A stretch of DNA of 64,000 nucleotides from Paracoccaceae bacterium (GTDB lineage Bacteria > Pseudomonadota > Alphaproteobacteria > Rhodobacterales > Rhodobacteraceae), in assembly GCA_023383015.1 (NCBI GenBank), contig JAHDXW010000001.1, positions 124,001-188,000 of the forward strand. Reading direction: 5' to 3'. The notes under the pieces were generated by a model. It worked only from the letters and a program-made list of their open reading frames with translations, made no database searches and was not told the DNA's origin. Below, piece by piece: positions 56,601-64,000 of this stretch. The first letter of the stretch is position 1. The number at the start of each line of letters is the position of its first letter. A program made the translations under genes and the position numbers.

Positions 56601-57430
56601 TGCGCGCGGGCCTCGTGCAGCTGTCGGTGTCCGACGATCCGGTGGCCAACCTGAAGGTGACGCGGGCGCTGGTGCGGGAGGCGGCGGCGGGTGGGGCGGG
56701 CTTTGTGCTGACGCCCGAGGTTACCAACTGCCTGTCATCGGACCGCGCCCACCAGGCGCGGGTGCTGGTGCACGAGGAAGCGGACGCAACGCTGGCCACG
56801 CTTGCCGCGGATGCGGCGGCGCTGGGAATCTGGCTCCTGATCGGCTCGCTCGGCCTGCGTACCCATGACGCCGACGGCCGCTTCGCCAACCGCTCGTTCC
56901 TGGTCGCGCCCGACGGGCGTGTGGCGGCGCGCTACGACAAGATCCACATGTTCGATGTCGACGTGTCCGAGACCGAGGTCTACCGCGAATCGGCCGGCTA
57001 TCGGCCCGGTACCCGCGCGGTCCTGGCCGAGACGCCGTTCGCCCGGATCGGCATGACGGTGTGCTACGACGTCCGCTTTCCCCACCTCTACCGTCGCCTT
57101 GCCAAGGCCGGGGCGGAGGTGCTGACGGTGCCGGCGGCCTTCAACCACCTCACCGGCGCCGCGCACTGGGAAAGCCTGCTGCGCGCGCGGGCGATCGAGA
57201 ACGGTGCCTATGTCCTCGCACCCGCGCAGTGCGGCACCCATGCCGCCCACAACGGCCGGCCGCGGCGGACGCACGGGCACAGCCTGGCCGTCGCGCCCTG
57301 GGGCGAGGTGCTGGCCGACGGCGGCGAGGCGCCCGGGGTGGTGTTTGCAGAGATCGACCGGGCCGAGGTGGCGCGCGCGCGCGGCCGGGTGCCGTCGCTC
57401 GGCCACGACCGGCCCTTCGACGGGCCGTGA
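56600..57430 (+). CDS. Nit1-type carbon-nitrogen hydrolase (deaminated-glutathione amidase-like)
   Basis: A 276-residue nitrilase-superfamily amidase with the catalytic triad visible: E40 in LTPEVTN, K114 in RYDKIHMFDVDV and C155 in TVCYDVRFPHLYR. The DKIHMFDVDV and RAIENGAYVLAPAQ stretches match the Nit1 branch, which repairs deaminated glutathione. A glutaredoxin neighbour fits a glutathione link. The ATG (56600) follows GGTGAGG and overlaps the grxC stop by one base; the MarR gene starts in GTGA at its end. Confidence 0.85.
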   Translation: MRAGLVQLSVSDDPVANLKVTRALVREAAAGGAGFVLTPEVTNCLSSDRAHQARVLVHEEADATLATLAADAAALGIWLLIGSLGLRTHDADGRFANRSFLVAPDGRVAARYDKIHMFDVDVSETEVYRESAGYRPGTRAVLAETPFARIGMTVCYDVRFPHLYRRLAKAGAEVLTVPAAFNHLTGAAHWESLLRARAIENGAYVLAPAQCGTHAAHNGRPRRTHGHSLAVAPWGEVLADGGEAPGVVFAEIDRAEVARARGRVPSLGHDRPFDGP

Positions 57431-57873
57431 CGGCCGATCCGGTCGATTCGCTGGCGGCGGCGCTGTTCAGCGAGCTGTTCGCCGCCGACCAGCTGGCGCG
57501 AAACCGGCTTGCGCGGGTCCTCCCCAGGGGAATGGAGCTGTCGCACTTCGCCGTGCTGCACCACCTCGCCCGGCTGGGGGAGGAGCGCACGCCGGCCCAG
57601 CTTGCCCGTGCCTTTCACGTCACCCGCGGGGCGATGACCAATACCCTCGCCCGGCTGGAATGGGCCGGGCACGTCCACATCCGCCCCGACTGGGACGATG
57701 CCCGCCGCAAGCTCGTGTCCATCAGCCCGGCGGGGCGGGCGGCGCGCGACGCCGCGCTTGCGGCGATCACGCCGGTGATGGCCGATGCGGTGCGGGCGCT
57801 GGGGCCCGAGCGGGTGCGTGCTGTGCTGCCCACGCTGCGCGGGCTGCGCGGCCGGCTGGAGGAGACGGGCTGA
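57427..57873 (+). CDS. MarR family transcriptional regulator
   Basis: A 148-residue winged-helix protein. ELSHFAVLHHLARLGEERTPAQLARAFHVTRGAMTNTLARLEWAGHVHIRPDWDDARRKLVSISPAG is the MarR DNA-binding domain and wing, flanked by dimerisation helices. There is no ligand-specific feature. The GTG start lies in the GTGA overlap with the nitrilase gene; no ATG is near. Its stop is 12 nt from the convergent creatinase-like gene. Confidence 0.88.
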   Translation: MTADPVDSLAAALFSELFAADQLARNRLARVLPRGMELSHFAVLHHLARLGEERTPAQLARAFHVTRGAMTNTLARLEWAGHVHIRPDWDDARRKLVSISPAGRAARDAALAAITPVMADAVRALGPERVRAVLPTLRGLRGRLEETG

Positions 57874-57885
57874 GGCCTGCCGCCT

Positions 57886-59265
57886 TCAGCGGAGGGTCGC
57901 GATCCGCCGCGGGGAGAGCAGGAAGGGCGCAAGCACGCCGCAAGTGTCGGCGAGCGGAAGCAGCGTGTCGGGAACCTCGAGCCCCGCGGTCGCGTCCATG
58001 AAGCGGGCGCGGGCTGCGGCGCGTGCGGCAAGGCGCGGGAAGTCGCGCGCGATCGCGGCCCGCAGGGCATCGTCGGCGATCACATAGCCGTCCTCCATGC
58101 GGGTCGAGAACCACAGCGGATGGGCGGGGATGATGTCGCACTGCATGGCCATCCCCGAGGCCATCGGAATGGGCGAGCCGGCACCAACCGGCGAGGAGAC
58201 CCACTCGTCGTCGCCGATCAGATGGCCGGGGTTCAGCGTCACCCCGAAAGTCGCCGCGGGCAGGCGCGCCATCACCTCGGCCCAGACCTGCCCGCCGGTG
58301 ACGCCCGGCCGCATCAGCGCCAGCCAGCGGGCGGTCGCGGCAAGGTAGGGCGCCACGAAGGCCTCGAGGTAGTCGCGCGCCGCCGCCGGCATGTCCTGCG
58401 GCCCCTCGGCCAGCCAGCCGGCGCGGCAGATGTTGGCGCCCCAGTGGCAGATGTTGAAGGCGACCGGCGCGCCATGGCGCAGCACCTCGCCGGTCGGTCC
58501 GGTCAGGCCCAGGGCGGCGCGGGCGCCGGTGGCGAAGGTGGGGTGGCAGCCAAGCGGCAGGCCGCCGACCGCCGCGGCCTCGACGGCGGCGAAATCGGTC
58601 ATCCCCTCGCGCAGCGCGAAGACCATCCGCCGCAGTGCCCGCGCCGCCATCCCGTTGGCGTGCTCCATCCGCGCGATGTCGGCGGCGCCGACGCGGGCCC
58701 GCAGGCCGTGGCCGGGGTGCATGAACAGGTCCGTGGCGTTCTCCACCCGCCCGGCACGGGCGCGCAGCAGGTCGGCCATCACCGCCGGCAGGTCGAGCGC
58801 GCCGGCCGGGTCGTCGACCTCGCCTTCCTCCCAGTATTTCCACCCGGCGGTGCCGAGCCGGACGCCCGCGGGCACGGTGGCGCGGATGGCGGCGTCCAGC
58901 CGCAGACCGGGGTGGCGGGGCTGCGACAGCAGCGACAGCGAGGGGCAATGGATCACACCGATGTCCCCGGCTGCCACCGCCGGCGAGGCGGGGGCATAGC
59001 CAAGGCACTCGTTGCCGACGGCAAGTGCCGGCGGCCCCTCGGGCAGGACGACCAGGAAGGCTTCCTCGAATCGGGGGTCAAACCCCGACAGCCAGCGGAG
59101 CGTCGCGAAATGCTCGCGGTCGCCCCAGACCAGAAGCGCGCCAAGGCCGCGCGCGGCCATCGCCGCGCGGGTTGCGGCGAGTCGGTCGGCAAGTTCGACG
59201 CGCGACAGCGGCGGCGGCGGCTCGGGCAGGCCGAAGTCGGGCCAGTCGGATTCGATCAGGCGCAT
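57886..59265 (-). CDS. M24/creatinase-like protein with degenerate metal site
   Basis: A 459-residue two-domain protein: a creatinase N-like domain (to about 180) and a pita-bread domain. In M24 peptidases five residues (Asp, Asp, His, Glu, Glu) bind two metals. Here the first Asp region reads FNICHWGANICRAGW with no Asp pair, the His survives in NPGHLIGDDEW, the first Glu position reads QCDIIP, and only MEDGYVI keeps an acid. It is therefore more like the metal-free creatinases or a non-peptidase relative. It lies 10 nt from the homocysteine methyltransferase gene on the same strand. Confidence 0.75.
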   Translation of the reverse strand: MRLIESDWPDFGLPEPPPPLSRVELADRLAATRAAMAARGLGALLVWGDREHFATLRWLSGFDPRFEEAFLVVLPEGPPALAVGNECLGYAPASPAVAAGDIGVIHCPSLSLLSQPRHPGLRLDAAIRATVPAGVRLGTAGWKYWEEGEVDDPAGALDLPAVMADLLRARAGRVENATDLFMHPGHGLRARVGAADIARMEHANGMAARALRRMVFALREGMTDFAAVEAAAVGGLPLGCHPTFATGARAALGLTGPTGEVLRHGAPVAFNICHWGANICRAGWLAEGPQDMPAAARDYLEAFVAPYLAATARWLALMRPGVTGGQVWAEVMARLPAATFGVTLNPGHLIGDDEWVSSPVGAGSPIPMASGMAMQCDIIPAHPLWFSTRMEDGYVIADDALRAAIARDFPRLAARAAARARFMDATAGLEVPDTLLPLADTCGVLAPFLLSPRRIATLR

Positions 59266-59275
59266 GGCGTCTCCC

Positions 59276-60190
59276 TCACAGGATGCGGTGACCTGCCGCG
59301 CGCAGCGCCGCGGCGACTTCCGCGATATGGGCCGGGCCGATGTTGCAGCAGCCGCCGACGATGCTTGCCCCGCGTTCCACCCAGCCCAGGGCGTGCCTTG
59401 CATACTCCGAAGGCGCGATCGCGGGCTGCGGACGCTGCCTGTCGACGACCGGCGTGCCGGCAGCACCGGCATCGCGCAGGAAGGCACCGGTCGGGCGCGC
59501 GAAGCCGTTTGCGTACCCCCCGAAGGGCAGTCCGAGGGCCGCAAGCGGCGCCATCGCCTGCGCCACCGCCGCCGAGGCCGAGCAGTTGACCAGCACCGCT
59601 GCCGGCCGGTGGCGGGCAATCACCGGGGCCAGCACGGCCAGCGGCTCGCCCGAGCGCAGTCGGGTGCCGTCATCGTCGTCGACGGTGACGGCAAGCCAGG
59701 CCTCGACGCCGGGTGCGGCGGCACGCACCCCTGCCAGCACGCCCTCGGCATGGGCCAGCGAGGCGACCGTCTCGGCGATGACGAGGTCGACGCGTCCGTC
59801 ATGCAGCGCGACGATCTCGGCATAGGCCGGCACGGCCTCGGCGAGGGGCGGGAACGTCTCGGGCCGGTACGAGGTGACGAGCGGGCCGAGCGACAGCGCC
59901 AGCCGGCCGCGGCCGGCGGCCGCACGCGCCGCCTCGGCCTCGGCCAGCGCCTGCGCGTGCAGACGGGTGAACAGCGCACCGATGCCCGCACTCTCAAGCC
60001 GGTCGCGGTGCAGCGCGTAGCTGTTCAGCGTGACAATGCCCGACCCGGCGTCAAGGAAGGAACGGTGCACACTGGCCAGCAGGCCGGGATGGTCGCGCAT
60101 GACCTGCGTCGCCCACAACGGCGTCGGCGCGTCGCCCGATCGCGCCAGCAGCTCCTGCCCGACGCCGCCGTCGAGAAGCGTCACGTCCAT
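59276..60190 (-). CDS. Homocysteine S-methyltransferase family protein
   Basis: A 304-residue zinc methyltransferase: LLDGGVGQELLARSG at the start, then the zinc ligands C203 (VNCSAS) and C281/C282 (GGCCNIGP). It would transfer methyl from S-methylmethionine, SAM or a betaine to homocysteine or another thiol. The start ATG is at 60190. Together with the creatinase-like gene it forms a two-gene set; creatinase products and methyl donors may be connected through sarcosine or betaine, but that is speculation. Confidence 0.85.
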   Translation of the reverse strand: MDVTLLDGGVGQELLARSGDAPTPLWATQVMRDHPGLLASVHRSFLDAGSGIVTLNSYALHRDRLESAGIGALFTRLHAQALAEAEAARAAAGRGRLALSLGPLVTSYRPETFPPLAEAVPAYAEIVALHDGRVDLVIAETVASLAHAEGVLAGVRAAAPGVEAWLAVTVDDDDGTRLRSGEPLAVLAPVIARHRPAAVLVNCSASAAVAQAMAPLAALGLPFGGYANGFARPTGAFLRDAGAAGTPVVDRQRPQPAIAPSEYARHALGWVERGASIVGGCCNIGPAHIAEVAAALRAAGHRIL

Positions 60191-60260
60191 GGCCGCTCCC
60201 CTGACCCGCCTCCCCGCCGGCAGGCTAAGCCGGCCGCCCGCACGGGGGCAAGCCGGCGCG

Positions 60261-61136
60261 TCAGGCCCAGGGGCCGGGGGTGGTGCGCCGCGGCGCACCG
60301 GACGCCATCTTCCGCAGCGCCGCGACGCGGCTCGCTGTGGCGGGATGGGTGGCGAACAGCCGGTCGTGGGCGAAGGCGTGCAGCGGGTTGACGATGAACA
60401 TGTGGGCCGAGGCCGGGTGCCGCTCGGCCGCGACGTTGTCGATCCGCCGCGACAGCCCGTCGATCCGCTCCAGCGCGGCCGCCAGCCAGAGCGGCTGGCC
60501 GCAGATCTCGGCGCCGATGCGGTCGGCCTCGTACTCGCGGGTGCGGCTGATCGCCATCTGCACCAGCATCGCGGCAAGCGGCGCGAGAACCATCATCGCC
60601 AGCGTGCCGACCAGGCCCAGCGGGTTCTGCCGGCTGTCGCCGGCGCGGAAGATGAGGGCGAAGTTCGCCAGAAGCGAGATCGCCCCGGCGAAGGTGGCCG
60701 TCACCGACATCACCAGCGTGTCGCGGTTGCGGACATGGGCGAGTTCGTGCGCGATGACACCCGCGACCTCGGTGCGCGGCAGTGCGCGCAGCAGCCCCCG
60801 GGTGACGGCGACGGCGGCGTTCTGCGGGTTGCGGCCGGTGGCGAAGGCATTGGGCTGGTCGGATGCAAGCAGGTAGACGCGCGGCATCGGCAGCCCGGCG
60901 CGGTCGGCCAGGTCACGCACCATGGCGACCAGTTCGGGGGCGGTGCGGCCGTCGACCTCCTCGGCGCCGTGCATCGACAGCACCATCCGGTCGGAGTTCC
61001 ACCAGGTGAAGAGGTTCATCGCCGCCGCGAGTAGAAGCGCGGCGATCGCCCCCGCCTCGCCGGCCAGCATCAGCCCGAGCACCGCGAACAGCCCGGTCAG
61101 CCCGGCCATCAGCAGCCCCGTGCGTACTGTCGCCAT
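60261..61136 (-). CDS. htpX: Protease HtpX
   Basis: A 291-residue membrane zinc metalloprotease for quality control of inner-membrane proteins. Two hydrophobic segments at about 6-45, HEXXH at 130-134 (VIAHELAHV), two more membrane helices (about 143-195) and the third ligand in [11 protein letters not shown] (E202). The ATG at 61136 follows GGAGG at the correct spacing; an ATG four codons earlier has none. The 158 nt to the divergent VOC gene hold no recognised element. Confidence 0.94.
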   Translation of the reverse strand: MATVRTGLLMAGLTGLFAVLGLMLAGEAGAIAALLLAAAMNLFTWWNSDRMVLSMHGAEEVDGRTAPELVAMVRDLADRAGLPMPRVYLLASDQPNAFATGRNPQNAAVAVTRGLLRALPRTEVAGVIAHELAHVRNRDTLVMSVTATFAGAISLLANFALIFRAGDSRQNPLGLVGTLAMMVLAPLAAMLVQMAISRTREYEADRIGAEICGQPLWLAAALERIDGLSRRIDNVAAERHPASAHMFIVNPLHAFAHDRLFATHPATASRVAALRKMASGAPRRTTPGPWA

Positions 61137-61294
61137 CCGAGCCTCCATCGCCCGGGATGTGATATGGTGCCGGGGGCGCGCGTCTCAAGTCGCCGGGCCC
61201 GCGGTGCGGGGGTGCACAGGTCCCGCGCGCGGGCCGGCGTTGCGGCGACGGGTCGGCCGCACGAGATGGCGGCCGAACGCGGACGGAGGAACTC

Positions 61295-62206
61295 ATGACC
61301 CTCACCCCCAGCGCGGGCCTGCACCACGTCACCGCCCTTGCCGCCGACCCGCAGGCGAACCTCGACTTCTGGACGGGCGCAGCGGCGATGTCGCTGGTCA
61401 AGCAGACGGTCAACTACGACGACCCGGGGCTGATGCATCTCTACTACGGCGACGCCGCCGCACGGCCCGGCCGGATCGTGACGTTCTTCCCCCTGCCCGG
61501 GGCCGCGGGCGGACGGGTGGGCACCGGCCAGGCCGCGGCGGTCGCGCTTGCGGTCGCCCCGGACGGGCTTGACGCCATGCGCGAGCGCCTCGGCGCCGCC
61601 GGCATCGCGGCCCGGCCGGGGGAGCGCTTCGGCGAGCCCTTGCTGGCCCTGACCGACCCCGACGGGCTGCCCGTCGAGGTAATCGGGACCAAGTCCATGC
61701 CGGCCGGCGGGCTGCATTCGGTGACGCTGTGGGTGGATGAACCCGGTCCGGTCGCGCATCTGCTGGAGACGGTGCTCGGGCATGTGCCGGCCGGCGAGGC
61801 GGACGGACCCGAGGGGGCCCGGCTGCGGCTGGCGGTCCCGGGGGCGTCGCCGGGCCGCTTCGTCGACCTCCTGCGGCGGCATGGCGCGGAGCCGGGTCGC
61901 CCCGGTCCGGGCACGATCCACCACATCGCGTTCCGGGCCGCCGACGCCGGGGCCCAGGCGGCGATGGCGGCGGCCGCCGCAGCGCTGGGGCTGGCAGTAA
62001 GCGCGGTGCGCGACCGGACCTATTTCAGGTCGATCTACTTCCGTGCTCCGGGGGGAGTGCTGTTCGAGATCGCGACCGACGGCCCGGGCTTTGCCGTCGA
62101 CGAACCCGCCGGCGCGCTCGGCCGCGGCCTGTGCCTGCCGCCGGCGCTCGAAGGGCGGCGCGCGGCCATCGCGGCCGGCCTGCCGCCGCTGCGTCGGGGG
62201 GCCTGA
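61295..62206 (+). CDS. VOC-family ring-cleaving dioxygenase-like protein
   Basis: A 303-residue protein with two VOC repeats. LHHVTALAADPQANLDFWTG (first His), GGLHSVTLWVDEPG, TIHHIAFRAAD (second His) and FRAPGGVLFEIATDGPGF (Glu) match the MhqO-like group that acts on hydroquinones and gives resistance to them. The substrate is not proven. GGAGGA precedes the ATG. The gene stands alone, divergent from htpX. Confidence 0.8.
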   Translation: MTLTPSAGLHHVTALAADPQANLDFWTGAAAMSLVKQTVNYDDPGLMHLYYGDAAARPGRIVTFFPLPGAAGGRVGTGQAAAVALAVAPDGLDAMRERLGAAGIAARPGERFGEPLLALTDPDGLPVEVIGTKSMPAGGLHSVTLWVDEPGPVAHLLETVLGHVPAGEADGPEGARLRLAVPGASPGRFVDLLRRHGAEPGRPGPGTIHHIAFRAADAGAQAAMAAAAAALGLAVSAVRDRTYFRSIYFRAPGGVLFEIATDGPGFAVDEPAGALGRGLCLPPALEGRRAAIAAGLPPLRRGA

Positions 62207-62764
62207 GCCGACCCGCGCCGGGGGCTGGCGCGGCGGGCGGGGCCGTGCTTGACTGCGCGCGATGTCTAGCGAGCGCGCAGCCGATCCCCCGCTTTCCAGC
62301 TTCCGCGTGCCGGCCACGTGGATCGACCACAACGGACACATGAACGAGGCGCGCTACCTGCAGGCGGCATCGGAGACAACCGACGCCTTCCTCGCCGCGA
62401 TCGGGGTCGATGCGGCCTACGTCGCCAGCGGGTCCAGCTATTACACGGTCGAGACCCACATCCGCCACCTTGCCGAGGCGCACGAGGGCGACATCATCAC
62501 CGGCCATCTGCTGCCGCTCGCCGCCGACTCCCGGCGGCTGCATCTGTTCGTCACGCTTCGCCGCGGCGAGACGCCGCTGGCGACGGTGGAGCAGATGCTG
62601 CTGCACGTCGACCGCGCCGCCGGGCGGGCCGTGGCGGCGCCTCCCGCGGTGGCCGCGCGGCTGCGGAACTGCCTGGCCGCATGGGGCGGGCAGCCAGTCC
62701 CCGAAGGGGTCGGCCGGGCGGTCGGTGCGCCGCGCGCCTCGGCCCGCCCGCGCCTCCGGCCGCC

Positions 62765-64000
<1,236 letters not shown>

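Noticed and set aside
57600-57620. A third parS at CTTTCACGTCACCC
   Set aside because: It shares only TTTCACGT with parS; the second half does not match, and it is inside the MarR helix-turn-helix codons.
61137-61294. tRNA or small RNA in the 158-nt gap between htpX and the VOC gene
   Set aside because: No T-loop GGTTCGA-type sequence or CCA end is present; other gaps over 80 nt were checked likewise.

Overview
The window is a very GC-rich chromosomal segment (40 to 50 bp stretches of ordinary base composition stand out at once) from an alphaproteobacterium, most likely a Rhodobacterales member. The reasons are the alphaproteobacterial AddAB pair beside a MurU-type nucleotidyltransferase, the Tim44/FxsA/SecB/DnaQ/CoaE/AroE/Maf run, rho-mnmE-mnmG-rsmG-parA-parB, FnrL-like palindromes, a NaChBac-type sodium channel and an NDUFAF5-like methyltransferase beside comF. 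Nearly everything is core chromosomal sequence: I see no insertion sequence, prophage, CRISPR array, rRNA or tRNA.

Layout. 1-10.5 kb: cell-wall sugar nucleotidyltransferase, AddB/AddA double-strand-break repair, thioredoxin, HslVU protease and a lipoprotein hydrolase, all rightward. 10.5-15.7 kb: Smr and a Tim44-like protein leftward, FxsA and SecB rightward, then the leftward overlapping set maf-aroE-coaE-dnaQ. 15.7-16.1 kb: a gene-free stretch with DnaA-box-like sequences followed by an AT-rich tract, my candidate replication origin. 16.1-28 kb: hemJ, rho, mnmE, mnmG, rsmG, parA and parB rightward; hemW, a RidA-family gene, rdgB and rph leftward; hrcA-grpE rightward. Two ParB-binding parS palindromes are built into the translation starts of mnmG and the RidA-family gene and bracket parAB.

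28-38.5 kb: mutS, an unrecognised secreted protein made of 38-residue repeats with an FNR-type box upstream, a 544-bp gene-poor stretch with two palindromes, argG, a DUF3137-like membrane protein, a translationally coupled sulfotransferase-like/class IV aminotransferase pair, and an Hpt protein divergent from a receiver-PP2C phosphatase. 38.5-48.3 kb: Nudix, Hsp33, CoA-type Nudix, CCA-adding enzyme, LysE exporter, two coupled ABC exporter half-transporters, a 5-methyluridine RNA methyltransferase and a voltage-gated sodium channel. 48.3-54.7 kb: envelope genes (two YkuD proteins and a CAP-domain lipoprotein), a beta-propeller protein behind an FNR/CRP-type palindrome, ferrochelatase and otsBA for trehalose. 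54.7-64 kb: methyltransferase, ComF, glutaredoxin, nitrilase, MarR regulator, creatinase-like protein, homocysteine methyltransferase, HtpX, VOC dioxygenase-like protein, thioesterase, UbiG and a proline iminopeptidase cut by the window end.

Many neighbours share ATGA, GTGA or 8-nt stop/start overlaps, so most blocks are translationally coupled operons. The least explained items are the 38-residue repeat protein, the sulfotransferase-like/aminotransferase pair, and the paired start-codon parS sites next to the putative origin. All motif calls come from reading the sequence; no database search was run.
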